From: Terriglobia bacterium
GTDB lineage: Bacteria > Acidobacteriota > Terriglobia > Acidiferrales > UBA7541
Assembly: GCA_020072765.1 (NCBI GenBank)
Contig: JAIQGD010000022.1
Span: forward strand, 1 to 51,970
Direction of reading: 5' to 3'
DNA length: 51,970 nt
How positions within the stretch are numbered: the stretch's first letter is position 1; the number at the start of each line of letters is the position of its first letter. Below, in pieces: positions 25,453 to 34,717 of this stretch. The notes beneath the pieces were generated by a model. It ran no database searches, was not told where the DNA came from, and saw only the letters and a program-made list of their open reading frames with translations. A program made the position numbers and the translations under genes.

Positions 25453-25527
25453 GCCGAGGTAGCTCACCGGTAGAGCGCGGCCCTGAAAAGGCCGGCGTAG
25501 GCAGTTCAACTCTGCCCCTCGGCACCA
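25453..25527 (+). tRNA. tRNA-Phe (GAA), CCA encoded
   Basis: A full cloverleaf folds: acceptor GCCGAGG/CCTCGGC, D-arm GCTC/GAGC, anticodon stem CGGCC/GGCCG around loop CTGAAAA (anticodon GAA), and T-arm GGCAG/CTGCC with loop TTCAACT. Discriminator A and genomic CCA follow. A TAAAAT at 25431 may be the -10. The 3' end is duplicated at 26438, suggesting use as an integration site. Confidence 0.95.
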
Positions 25528-25529
25528 TT
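25517..25529. repeat. Putative attachment site at the tRNA-Phe 3' end (left copy)
   Basis: The 13 bases CCTCGGCACCATT cover the 3' acceptor strand, CCA and two more bases. They recur exactly, in the same orientation, at 26438-26450. Confidence 0.6.
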
Positions 25530-25686
25530 CCAACGTATCTCTCCGAGCAGATTCCAACTTTCCGATGCAACGTAGGCCCGGCCTGTCGGCTAGATACAAC
25601 TCGCGCACCATGCGCTCAAACTCCCCCCGACCTGCCGGCGAAACTCGATCACTCCATCGATCCTTGCCACACGTGCGACCAATTGC

Positions 25687-26124
25687 TCATCTTGCCGCTG
25701 CGTGCGTCTTCGCCAGTAACTGCGAATACTCATCTGGAGAAAATACCAAAAGGACCTCTGCATCCATGTCGCCCAACGCCTTGATTGAGCGAAGCAACTC
25801 CGGGACTACGGGATAATCTAAAGCTTGGCATACCAGCAATGCTTGGTACGGGCCAAACAGCAACTTAATTGCCTTTAGATCAACGCTGAGAGACTCGCAA
25901 ATCTGCTGCACGTCATGTTGAAGCCCGGGATTCTCCACGATATATCGCGCCCCTTTATCCCTGAAGCTCAACAAGATTATAAATTCGCGCGGGATCCCCG
26001 CATCTTCAGCAAACGAGATCCGGCCTTCCACGATTCCCCCTAGCTCGATATTAGCCACATTGCCCCTTACAATCTCTGAATAATCCCCTTGATTGGGATG
26101 CTGGTACGAGCGGGCGGGATTCAT
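25687..26124 (-). CDS. Orphan hypothetical protein in the tRNA-Phe islet
   Basis: I do not recognise this 145-residue protein. It looks soluble and mixed alpha/beta: a short N-terminal tail, two strand-rich segments (VANIELGGIVEGRISF and REFIILLSFRD), helical LQHDVQQICESLSVD, and a closing part with AEVLLVFSPDEYSQLL. By eye its base composition is clearly less GC-rich than its neighbours, which fits recent acquisition. It lies between tRNA-Phe and a duplicate of the tRNA 3' end. No Shine-Dalgarno supports ATG 26124. A GTG at 26211 would add 29 basic residues. It could be cargo of a lost integrative element. Confidence 0.55.
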   Translation of the reverse strand: MNPARSYQHPNQGDYSEIVRGNVANIELGGIVEGRISFAEDAGIPREFIILLSFRDKGARYIVENPGLQHDVQQICESLSVDLKAIKLLFGPYQALLVCQALDYPVVPELLRSIKALGDMDAEVLLVFSPDEYSQLLAKTHAAAR

Positions 26125-26495
26125 TTTTTTAGCTGCGTCTACGGCATGGCAAGTAGACGCTTTCTGGCGTACGCGTTTTGCCGGCAGCACCGCAAAGCTA
26201 CCGTGCGCCACGCGCCCGTCCTAGAGGCGTTGCCAGGCAAGGTCGTGGCATTCCTGGAAGCGGCTGGCCACACTTCGTCCGGCGCTCATAGCTGGAACCC
26301 CTTCGAGCAAGAACCTTTCGACTCGGGTGCCGCGCCTCATTCCAAACTTTAGAATGAACAGGTCGCCACTGTACCTATGGTGTGCCCGCTACGCCGCAAT
26401 CGGAATTCGAACGCGAAACACTGGGCGCGATTCCATGCCTCGGCACCATTTTCCTTCCGCCGTCCTCGACGTAGCCCGTCCGCGGCGACCCGCTG
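26125..26495. other. Non-coding remainder of the islet and spacer
   Basis: No convincing gene is present in these 371 bases. A 38-codon minus-strand frame (26330-26214) directly upstream of the orphan gene lacks a ribosome site. The right att-like repeat (26438-26450) is here. Confidence 0.4.
26438..26450. repeat. Putative attachment site, right copy
   Basis: CCTCGGCACCATT is identical to the tRNA-Phe 3' end at 25517-25529 and lies 921 bases away. The bases upstream do not keep the T-arm, so only the crossover-sized core is shared. Confidence 0.6.
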
Positions 26496-27122
26496 TTAGC
26501 CGGCTTCCGGCACACCATCGAAGAAATCCACGGCCCCAGTCTCCAGCGAATACTCAGCCCCTACGACGAGGAGTCCCTCTCTCCGGATCATCTGCTCGAG
26601 GACTTCGGATCCGTGTCGCAGATGGTTCGCGGAGGCACGGATGTTGGCCCGAACAGCCTGCCGCACCAGTGCATCCGGGTCGTGCCTGAGCTCCGTCGCC
26701 AGCAAGGCTTCCACGGATGGCCGAACGCGGTCAACGATCGAACGCAGGTTCCGCGATTGGTTTTCCGTCGGCTGCTGGATTTCTTCCAGGGTGGCCAGAA
26801 CAGCACCGCACTGGGAATGGCCCAGAACGACCACCAGCCGCGTACCGAACCGCGCCGCGGCGAACTCGACGCTGCCGATTTGAGAAGGAGCGACGATATT
26901 TCCGGCAACGCGGATGACAAAGAGGTCGCCCAAGTTTTGGTCGAAGATGATCTCTGCCGGTACCCGCGAGTCGGAGCAACCGAGAATGCTGGCAAACGGC
27001 TCCTGACCTGACGCCAACTGGTTACGGCGCGTCTGGCTCGTGAGGTCGCCGCTCTGAACGCCCAATCGGAAGCGGCGGTTCCCCTCTCGCAAGCGTTCGA
27101 GTGCTTCTGTTGCCGAGATCAT
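26496..27122 (-). CDS. Beta-class carbonic anhydrase
   Basis: The 208-residue zinc enzyme interconverts CO2 and bicarbonate. Ligands and the catalytic dyad are clear: CSDSR gives Cys49 and Asp51-Arg53, and GHSQCGA gives His102 and Cys105. The surrounding AGNIV and the C-terminal GAEYSLETGAVDFF are also typical. Bicarbonate supply for carboxylases is the usual role. The ATG at 27122 places the family's N-terminal helix (ALERLREGNRRF) correctly. It stands alone on the minus strand after the tRNA islet. Confidence 0.94.
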   Translation of the reverse strand: MISATEALERLREGNRRFRLGVQSGDLTSQTRRNQLASGQEPFASILGCSDSRVPAEIIFDQNLGDLFVIRVAGNIVAPSQIGSVEFAAARFGTRLVVVLGHSQCGAVLATLEEIQQPTENQSRNLRSIVDRVRPSVEALLATELRHDPDALVRQAVRANIRASANHLRHGSEVLEQMIRREGLLVVGAEYSLETGAVDFFDGVPEAG

Positions 27123-27196
27123 CTGCGCGACATCCCTCGTCCGGCTGCCCTGCGATTATGCAGCATCTGCCATGTGACGCTGCTGCTCCTTGATAT

Positions 27197-27493
27197 TCAG
27201 CGGACGGCCGCCCAGCGGGAAATGTCCGCCGGGGCCGTGAACACCTCCGGCTCCACCGCCTGCAACGCCCGGATGTGCGCCGAGCGGGCGTGTACTTCCA
27301 GGTGCGCGGCGCTCTCCCAGTTCTCGTAAAACACAAACGCGGCGGGATCGTCCAGCGACTGGTGCAGGTCGTAATTGATGCACCCCGCCTCGGCGCGCGT
27401 CGGCGCAAGCAACGCCTGCAAGACTTCGCGCGCCCGAGCTTCCTGGCCGGGCTTGGCCCGAAAGTGCGCGAGGATGGTCAGCGGTGCCGTCAT
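27197..27493 (-). CDS. Antibiotic biosynthesis monooxygenase-domain (YgiN-like) protein
   Basis: This 98-residue single ABM domain (dimeric ferredoxin-like fold) opens LTILAHFRAKPG and has the conserved EAGCINYDLHQSLDDPAAFVFYENWES. Members include quinol monooxygenase YgiN and heme-degrading or scavenging enzymes; this sequence best fits the small quinol-monooxygenase type. GGAG lies six bases before ATG 27493. It is close to, but not clearly co-transcribed with, the carbonic anhydrase gene. Confidence 0.85.
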   Translation of the reverse strand: MTAPLTILAHFRAKPGQEARAREVLQALLAPTRAEAGCINYDLHQSLDDPAAFVFYENWESAAHLEVHARSAHIRALQAVEPEVFTAPADISRWAAVR

Positions 27494-27820
27494 GTGTGCT
27501 CCTTCTGCAAATGTCGATGCGGGCCATGATACTCAAGAGCCGCGAGAAATCAATCCGGGGTCACTTGCGCGCCGGCCTGAAGCAGGCTACTTCCACCGGC
27601 AGCATTCCGTGCTTCCCCGCGGAATCGGACACCTCTGCGAGGGAGATAAGCCGGAATGGATTTGCAAAAGGCCGCGCGATGCAGCATTATGCTGTAATTC
27701 GATTGATTCGGCGCATCGCGCCAGGCTAGGCGAGCGCACAGACGTGCCGGCGAGGCCCCTGCGGGGGTTTTCGGGCAAGCAGGCGGCGCGGAATTCTTCG
27801 AACCAACCAGGGGGAACTGA
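27494..27820. other. Divergent promoter region upstream of the inositol synthase gene
   Basis: No gene is supported in these 327 bases. Candidate elements for the plus-strand gene are AT-rich sequence around 27685-27700 (TTATGCTGTAATTCG) and a small hairpin, CCCCTGCGGGG at 27758-27768, followed by GTTTTC. GGGGGAA at 27810 is the ribosome site of the next gene. Confidence 0.4.
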
Positions 27821-29134
<1,314 letters not shown>

Positions 29135-30331
29135 CTAGGGCGCGTCGGCGGCGCGCAGCACGGCGCCGAGAAACCGGACCAGGCGGACCTGCTCGTACCA
29201 TCCGGCCCTGCGGTTGGGGTCCACGTGGGAGAACGCGCTGGTGATCAGCATGGCGCGCACCTGCGCGCGCGGAATCTCCTTAGCCAGCCAGAGGCTTTCG
29301 GACGCCGGGATCACGTTGTCGTCCGACCCGTGCAGGATGAAAACGGGCACCCGCAGATTCGCCACCTGCCCGTGCGGCGACGCGGCCGCCAGTTCCGCCC
29401 GGTCCGCCTTAATCGCCTGCAACAGTCTCGGCCGCACGGCCTCGATGCGGCGCTCGCACAACGCTTCCAGCGTGGCGCGGCCTTTCGGACTCAACTGCCC
29501 GAACAGCTCCCGCGCCTTCTCGGGCTGCTCCCAAAGCCAGTAGCGTAGCGCCTGCCGGGCCACGGGAAGATCCGCGGCCGAAAAAAACTGCTGCAGATGC
29601 GCGTAGACGAACACCGACGCCCCGTAATCGTGCGCGGGAAACGGAACCGATCGCCCGTCGGGCAGCTCCTCCTGGCTGGTGGCCAGAAAGCGCGAGACGC
29701 GCGCCAGATCTTCGTAGGAACCCATCAGCACCAGCGCGCGGATGTGCGGCGCGTAGCGCGGATTGGCCGCCGCTAGCAGCGCGAGTCCGCCCGCAAAACT
29801 CACCCCCGTCATGGTGACGGGCCTGCCGCCCAGCCGCCGGTCCAGCCAAATAGCGGAATCGCCGATGGTGGTGACCGAGGCGGCGTCGACGTGGTAATCC
29901 GCCAGCGCGCTCATCTCGGGGGTCAGCACGGCAAAGCCGGCGCCCGCCACGGCGCGCGCGAAACTCACCAGCCGCGGCTCGTCCACACCCAGCCGGTGAA
30001 TCCCGTGCACGGCCACCACTCCGGGCGGGTGCGCGACTCCAACGGGAAGGTAGAGCCGGGCGCGCACCGAAGCGTTGCCGGTGGGTATCTGAAGTTCTTC
30101 CACGGTCACGGGGTGCGTTTCGTACCACAGCAGCGGGCCGGCGGACTTTTCATCGAGCAGGCGGCTGAGGACCGCGTAGCTGCGCAGATCGTAGCGCAGT
30201 AGATCGGCCGCGATTCCCGCCAGCACCACGAGGAAAAAGGAAACGAGCCAAGCGACGCGCCGCCTTCGCGCGCGCGCGGCATTTCGCAGGGGCGCGTCAG
30301 CGGCGCCGGATGGAACGCCAGGGGTGCTCAT
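29135..30331 (-). CDS. Membrane-anchored alpha/beta hydrolase
   Basis: The 398-residue protein has a basic N terminus, one membrane helix (about 28-44, VAWLVSFFLVVLAGIAA) and an alpha/beta-hydrolase domain. The oxyanion region is VVAVHGIHRLG. The nucleophile elbow is GVSFAGG, the acid is in ILHGSDDNVIP, and the His is in FSHVDPN. It is probably an esterase or peptidase-like hydrolase outside the membrane; the substrate is unknown. It lies 18 bases downstream of pdxT on the same strand and is likely the last gene of that operon. Confidence 0.8.
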   Translation of the reverse strand: MSTPGVPSGAADAPLRNAARARRRRVAWLVSFFLVVLAGIAADLLRYDLRSYAVLSRLLDEKSAGPLLWYETHPVTVEELQIPTGNASVRARLYLPVGVAHPPGVVAVHGIHRLGVDEPRLVSFARAVAGAGFAVLTPEMSALADYHVDAASVTTIGDSAIWLDRRLGGRPVTMTGVSFAGGLALLAAANPRYAPHIRALVLMGSYEDLARVSRFLATSQEELPDGRSVPFPAHDYGASVFVYAHLQQFFSAADLPVARQALRYWLWEQPEKARELFGQLSPKGRATLEALCERRIEAVRPRLLQAIKADRAELAAASPHGQVANLRVPVFILHGSDDNVIPASESLWLAKEIPRAQVRAMLITSAFSHVDPNRRAGWYEQVRLVRFLGAVLRAADAP

Positions 30332-30349
30332 GGATGACGGCGCAGTCTA

Positions 30350-30916
30350 TCACTGCGCCGCCAGTTTGAGGAAATGCTCGTGGACCGCGGGGTCGTCGCT
30401 CAATTCCGGATGGAATGTCGCCGCCAGGATGCGCCCCTGGCGGACGAGCACCGCATGGCCGCCTTCTTCGGCGAGGACCTCGATGCCCTCCCCCACCGAT
30501 TCAATAATCGGCGCGCGGATGAAAACCATCTCCAGAGGCTCGGGCCGGAGCTTCGTCGCGCCGGTGTGCACGTCGCTGGCGAGTTGGCGGCCGTAGGCAT
30601 TGCGCCGGATGGAAATATCGAGGAGCCCGAGCGAGGCTTGCGCCGGGCCGTGCACCTCGCGCGCGAGAAGAATGGCTCCGGCGCAGGTGCCGAAAAACGC
30701 GCCGCCGTTGGCGGCAAACTGCTGGAGCGCGCCGAACAGGCCTTCTTCGGTCATCACCTTGAGGTGCGTGGTGCTTTCCCCGCCCGGCAGGATGATGCCC
30801 GCCAGGCCATCGAGATCGCCGGGCCGGCGAACGTAACGGTGCGCCACGCCCAGACGGTCGAGCATCCGGGCGTGCGCCTCATAATCACCCTGTATCGCAA
30901 GAACCCCGATTTTCAT
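30350..30916 (-). CDS. pdxT: Pyridoxal 5'-phosphate synthase glutaminase subunit
   Basis: The 188-residue class I glutaminase feeds ammonia to PdxS. Glutaminase motifs are complete: GVLAIQGDYEAH at the start, LPGGESTT, the nucleophile Cys in GTCAGAILLA, and ATFHPEL carrying the catalytic His with the Glu two residues on. ATG 30916 gives the family's exact N terminus; the eight-residue extension to 30940 is not needed. It follows pdxS by 54 bases, and that gap holds a degenerate TCACGA-type repeat. Confidence 0.95.
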   Translation of the reverse strand: MKIGVLAIQGDYEAHARMLDRLGVAHRYVRRPGDLDGLAGIILPGGESTTHLKVMTEEGLFGALQQFAANGGAFFGTCAGAILLAREVHGPAQASLGLLDISIRRNAYGRQLASDVHTGATKLRPEPLEMVFIRAPIIESVGEGIEVLAEEGGHAVLVRQGRILAATFHPELSDDPAVHEHFLKLAAQ

Positions 30917-30924
30917 GATTGCAA

Positions 30925-30962
30925 ACCGCTCACGACTCACGAATCACGAGTCACGAGTTACG
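30925..30962. repeat. Degenerate TCACGA repeats between pdxS and pdxT
   Basis: CGCTCACGACTCACGAATC followed by ACGAGTCACGAGTTACG fills most of the pdxS-pdxT gap. The unit matches the TCACGA/TTACGAGTCAC units near 16460. Confidence 0.6.
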
Positions 30963-30970
30963 GCTCTCCC

Positions 30971-31861
30971 TCACCACCCGCGCGTCTGCAGCAGGTCCTT
31001 CTCGTCGATCTGGCGGACGTCCAGGCCCTTCATGGCCTCGCCCAGTTCCTCGGAGGCTGCCAGAACCACTTTCGCGTCGTGGTAATGCGTGGTGGCCTGG
31101 ACGATGGCCCGCGCGCGCTGCGCCGGATCGCTCGACTTGAAAATGCCCGAGCCCACGAACACGGCCTCCGCGCCCAACTGCATCACGAGCGCCGCATCCG
31201 CCGGTGTGGCGATGCCGCCCGCCGAAAAATTCGGCACGGGCAGCTTGCCGTTCTTCGCCACCCAGGCGACCAGTTCGAACGGAGCGCCGAGCTCCTTGGC
31301 CTCATGCACCAACTCTTCTTCGCCCAGCCGGGTCAGACGCTTCATCTGACCCACGATGGCCCGCATGTGGCGCACGGCCTCGACGATGTTCCCCGAGCCG
31401 GCTTCGCCTTTGGTGCGAACCATGGCCGCGCCTTCGGCAATGCGCCGCAGCGCCTCGCCCAGATTCCGCGCGCCGCAGACGAACGGCACCTTAAAACCGT
31501 GCTTCCACACGTGGTGCTCCTCGTCGGCCGGCGTCAGCACTTCGCTCTCGTCGATGTAGTCCACTTCGAGGGCTTCCAGCACCTGGGCCTCGGCAAAATG
31601 GCCGATGCGCACCTTGGCCATCACCGGGATCGACACCACGTCCATGATCTCGCGAATCACGCGCGGCGCCGCCATGCGCGCCACGCCTCCCTCCTTGCGG
31701 ATATCGGAGGGCACGCGCTCCAGCGCCATCACCGCGCACGCGCCGGCGTCTTCGGCGATTTTGGCCTGCTCGGCGTTGGTGACGTCCATGATGACGCCGC
31801 CCTTGAGCATCTCCGCCAGCCCCACCTTCACGCGCCAGAGGTTATTGTTCATCAGCTCCAT
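30971..31861 (-). CDS. pdxS: Pyridoxal 5'-phosphate synthase subunit PdxS
   Basis: The 296-residue TIM-barrel enzyme makes pyridoxal 5'-phosphate from ribose 5-phosphate, glyceraldehyde 3-phosphate and ammonia (the DXP-independent route). [41 protein letters not shown] (Schiff-base Lys), [24 protein letters not shown] and the phosphate loop [12 protein letters not shown]...[11 protein letters not shown] are all present. ATG 31861 has GGGGAG six bases upstream. This route needs no Dxs product, so it is independent of the damaged dxr branch. It is encoded after a MocR-type regulator and a thioesterase on the same strand. Confidence 0.96.
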   Translation of the reverse strand: MELMNNNLWRVKVGLAEMLKGGVIMDVTNAEQAKIAEDAGACAVMALERVPSDIRKEGGVARMAAPRVIREIMDVVSIPVMAKVRIGHFAEAQVLEALEVDYIDESEVLTPADEEHHVWKHGFKVPFVCGARNLGEALRRIAEGAAMVRTKGEAGSGNIVEAVRHMRAIVGQMKRLTRLGEEELVHEAKELGAPFELVAWVAKNGKLPVPNFSAGGIATPADAALVMQLGAEAVFVGSGIFKSSDPAQRARAIVQATTHYHDAKVVLAASEELGEAMKGLDVRQIDEKDLLQTRGW

Positions 31862-31891
31862 GAATTGCTCCCCTTTCGATTCCCTTTTTTG

Positions 31892-31908
31892 TGCCGGCGT
31901 TGCCGGCA
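31892..31908. promoter_or_regulatory. Tight hairpin upstream of pdxS
   Basis: TGCCGGC and GCCGGCA arms pair perfectly around a three-base loop, about 30 bases before the pdxS start. No U tract follows on either strand in the right place, so it may be an RNA processing or regulatory element, or an operator. Confidence 0.35.
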
Positions 31909-31938
31909 TCGTACGAACCCTTTTCGTTTCCTGCTTCT

Positions 31939-32382
31939 CTATTTCCCATCTCCGGCGCCCGCGGACTTAAAGCGCTCCGGATCGACCATGATGAAATGCC
32001 CGCGCCCGCGAGCCAGCAGCGCCCCGGAAGTGTCGCGAATTTCGCCTTCCCGGTACAGGCTGCGTCCCTTCCTGGATACTTCCCAGCCCTCGACGATCAA
32101 ATCTTCCTCCACGGGAACCGGCTTGCAGTACTCGACGGTAAGTTCAGCGGTCACCGCGCTGTCCTGGACAAAGCGGCTCACCTTGGCCATCACTTCGTCG
32201 AGAAGCGTGGCGATGATGCCGCCGTGCACGAAGCCCGACCCGCCCTCGTATTCGCCGCCGATGCGAAAGGCCCCGCGGATGCGCCGCGCGGCATCGTCCT
32301 GCTCGAACGTGAGCTGCATGCCGCGCGCATTGGCGCCGCCGCACGCAAAGCAAGGATTCGCCGGGTTGGGCTTGATCAGCAT
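31939..32382 (-). CDS. PaaI/hotdog-fold thioesterase-like protein
   Basis: The 147-residue protein has a hotdog fold: the central helix segment [22 protein letters not shown] carries the HGG motif of PaaI-type acyl-CoA thioesterases. Strand [18 protein letters not shown] follows. The N-terminal NPCFACGG adds a CxxC pair seen in a subgroup of these proteins, possibly a metal site. Likely acyl-CoA thioester hydrolysis in the cytoplasm; the acyl group is unknown. It lies between the MocR regulator (49 bases) and pdxS (77 bases). Confidence 0.85.
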   Translation of the reverse strand: MLIKPNPANPCFACGGANARGMQLTFEQDDAARRIRGAFRIGGEYEGGSGFVHGGIIATLLDEVMAKVSRFVQDSAVTAELTVEYCKPVPVEEDLIVEGWEVSRKGRSLYREGEIRDTSGALLARGRGHFIMVDPERFKSAGAGDGK

Positions 32383-32431
32383 TTCGCAACCTTTCCCTGG
32401 GATGCTCCCGCCAGGGCCGGCGGCACCGCCC

Positions 32432-33970
32432 TCAAATCAGCGCCACGCGCGCCTGCGATTCTTCCCGGACGCCGCGCTGCCGCTTGCGCAGTTCGCTCTT
32501 CACCACCTCGGCCAGCGTCTGGATCCCCCGCGCGATGCGCGCCTCGTCCAGGCTGGCGAACCCAAGCCGCAACGTGTTGGGCTGCGGGTGCTGCAAATAA
32601 AAGTAGCGGCCCGGAACAAACAGGATACCGCGTTCGCGCGCGTGAATCAGCAGTTCTCCGGCATCGAAGCCCGGTGACAGACTCACCCACAGCGACATCC
32701 CGCCCTCCGGACGCGTCCAGGTGGCCCCGTCGGGCATGTGTTTGTCGAGCGCCTCTTCCATGGCTTCGAGGCGGCGCCGATAAACCTGCTTCATCTTGGC
32801 CACGTGCCGCGCCAGATGGCCGCGCTCGACGAACTCGGCCATGGCCGCTTGCGCCAACTGGTCGGAATGGATGTCGGTGGACTGCTTGAGCAGCCGCAGC
32901 CGCTCGATCACCGCCTCCGGACCGATGCACCAGCCCACGCGCAGCCCTGGAAACGCGATTTTCGAGAAGCTGTCGATCTGGATCACGTGCCCGGCGCTAT
33001 CCAGCGCCTTGAGCGACGGCAGTCCGTTCCCGCGCAGGCGCAGGCGGGCGTAGATGCCGTCCTCGACCACCGGCACCTGATACCGCGCGGCCAATTCCAA
33101 CAAGCGCCGACGGTTGGCGACCGGCATGGCCGTGCCGGTGGGATTATGAAAGTCGGGCGTGACAAAAATGAACTTCACCCGGTTCTGCAGGAGCACCGTT
33201 TCCAGCATGTCCAGATCGAGTCCCAGACGCCCGGTGCGAGCCGCGTCGGTTTCCACCGTCACCGAAAGCGCCCGGACGCGCGCTCCGGCCAAGACCGCAA
33301 TCGCGCCGGGATAGGCCGGGTCTTCCAGCGCCACGGCGTCACCGGGACGCAGAAACGCCTTGGTAATCAGGTCAATGGCCTGCTGGCATCCGTGGGTGAT
33401 CATGATCTGCCCGGCGCCGACGTTCACGCCCTCGCCTCGCAGCAGATCGACGATCCCGCTCTTCAGCCGGTCGTAGCCGTCGCTCGAACCAAGTTGCAGA
33501 ATCTGCCGGCCCTCGCGCCGCAGAACCGCGTTGGAGCACCGGCGGAATTCCTCGACGGGGAAAAATTCTCCGGAAGGCCGCGCGGCCGTGAAGGCGATGG
33601 CGCCAGGCGGGATTTCGGGCATCAGGCGGCTCAACCCTTCGTCGCCGCGCTCATCGGCAAACAGAGCCTCCCAGCGAATCGAGCCTCCGTGGCCATTGGG
33701 ACGCGGCGGCGGAGAAAATTGCCGGGCCGGCATATCGCAAATGAACGTGCCACGCCCCACGTGGCCGCGAATCAGCCCTTCCGATTCCAGTTCCGCGTAC
33801 GCATTGGCCACGGTGGTGCGGTGAACGCCCAGATGTCCAGCCAGCTCGCGGCTGGCGGGAATGCGGTCGCCGCCGCGCAGTTCGCCGGAATGCACCAGCG
33901 CGCGCAGCTGGTCGCGCAGCTGAATGTAGAGGGGAATGTGGCTCTCCGGCTGTAAATGAAGCTGCAGCAT
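32432..33970 (-). CDS. MocR-family (GntR HTH-aminotransferase) regulator, PdxR candidate
   Basis: The 512-residue protein fuses an N-terminal GntR winged helix (IPLYIQLRDQLRALVHSGEL...LGVHRTTVANAYAELESEGLI, about 1-80) to a fold-type I aminotransferase domain. PLP-site features include THGCQQAIDLI, TPDFHNPTGTAMP, the Lys in QIDSFSKIAFPGLRVGW, and LRLGFASLD. MocR proteins use PLP or its adducts as ligand, and the PdxR subgroup activates pdxST. The downstream pdxS and pdxT genes on the same strand make PdxR the best guess. A true aminotransferase such as 2-aminoadipate aminotransferase is the alternative. ATG 33970 begins the HTH domain; the frame upstream to 34066 is not family-like. Confidence 0.87.
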   Translation of the reverse strand: MLQLHLQPESHIPLYIQLRDQLRALVHSGELRGGDRIPASRELAGHLGVHRTTVANAYAELESEGLIRGHVGRGTFICDMPARQFSPPPRPNGHGGSIRWEALFADERGDEGLSRLMPEIPPGAIAFTAARPSGEFFPVEEFRRCSNAVLRREGRQILQLGSSDGYDRLKSGIVDLLRGEGVNVGAGQIMITHGCQQAIDLITKAFLRPGDAVALEDPAYPGAIAVLAGARVRALSVTVETDAARTGRLGLDLDMLETVLLQNRVKFIFVTPDFHNPTGTAMPVANRRRLLELAARYQVPVVEDGIYARLRLRGNGLPSLKALDSAGHVIQIDSFSKIAFPGLRVGWCIGPEAVIERLRLLKQSTDIHSDQLAQAAMAEFVERGHLARHVAKMKQVYRRRLEAMEEALDKHMPDGATWTRPEGGMSLWVSLSPGFDAGELLIHARERGILFVPGRYFYLQHPQPNTLRLGFASLDEARIARGIQTLAEVVKSELRKRQRGVREESQARVALI

Positions 33971-34092
33971 TGGCTCCGTCCTGCCGTCCAATATAGAATA
34001 CAGCGGAGCCGCGTAAAGAGCCAATTTGTCTTTTCCGGGAAAATGCTGAAAACGGAGAGGAACCACGCCACCAGGACGTACGACGGAACAGC

Positions 34093-34599
34093 TTACTCGC
34101 TAAAGAGCTTCGACTGGGCTTCCACCACATGGCGCAGCTCGCGCGTGGCGCGCGGCGAGCGCCGAGCACCTCCCACCACTCCCAGCACCTTCATCTCGGC
34201 CAGGGCCGACCGGGGAATGAACATGCGCTGCACGTTGCCGTGCAGGTCGGGCGGGGTGAGCTGCACGCCGGTATCCAGCAGATCCAGCAGATTATTTGCA
34301 ACAATGCCCTCCATCACGTCCTCGTCCCGGAAGCGCAGCCGCACCCACAGCCCGTCCAGTTTCGGCCGGCTGAGAAACGTCTTGCGCTCCAACTCAAAGC
34401 CTTCCTCGAACTCCCGGACGAAATAGATGGACTTGATCGCGCGCAGATCGAGGGCGCGGTGTTCCCCTTCCGAGGTCAGCACGTCGACCACCTCGGACTG
34501 CCCCAACGTGGCGGGATTTAGATATCCCTGGATGGGCGTCCCATCAACAGAAACCACGACGACTTTTTTGTGCGTTGTAGCAGCAGTACGATTTTTCAC
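34093..34599 (-). CDS. Uncharacterised conserved-looking protein with two beta-rich repeats
   Basis: I do not recognise this 168-residue protein with certainty. It seems to contain two similar beta-rich units: VVVVSVDGTPIQGYLNPATL followed by LDLRAIKSIYFVREFE, then LWVRLRFRDEDVMEGIVANN followed by NVQRMFIPRSALAEMKVLG. The pattern (a short basic strand, DG/DE turn, then a residue-anchoring IYF/MFI strand) recalls small barrel domains such as PilZ or Sm-like folds. That comparison is inference. The start is GTG 34599. A good minus-strand promoter lies just upstream. Confidence 0.72.
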   Translation of the reverse strand: MKNRTAATTHKKVVVVSVDGTPIQGYLNPATLGQSEVVDVLTSEGEHRALDLRAIKSIYFVREFEEGFELERKTFLSRPKLDGLWVRLRFRDEDVMEGIVANNLLDLLDTGVQLTPPDLHGNVQRMFIPRSALAEMKVLGVVGGARRSPRATRELRHVVEAQSKLFSE

Positions 34600-34648
34600 G
34601 GTACCCAGACCTGTCTCTGGATCGGTGGTTGCTATTTAGGTCCAGATT

Positions 34649-34676
34649 ATGTTATCGTTACGCCGATTTTTGTCAA
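34649..34676 (-). promoter_or_regulatory. Promoter of the uncharacterised gene
   Basis: On the minus strand a perfect TTGACA (34676-34671) and TAACAT (34654-34649) are 16 bases apart, predicting a start about 40 bases before GTG 34599. It lies in the divergent gap with murJ. Confidence 0.55.
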
Positions 34677-34717
34677 CTCCTTGTTGTTCAAAGGGTTAGC
34701 GCTGGAGCCACTGCCGA

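Noticed and set aside
26214-26330. 38-codon minus-strand frame before the orphan gene
   Set aside because: No ribosome site and no family resemblance, and too short to trust.
25600-26500. Integrase gene within the tRNA-Phe islet
   Set aside because: No tyrosine-recombinase motifs were found in any frame between the two repeats.
30350-31861. Frameshift or gap between pdxS and pdxT
   Set aside because: Both genes are complete; the 54-base gap is only filled with degenerate repeats.
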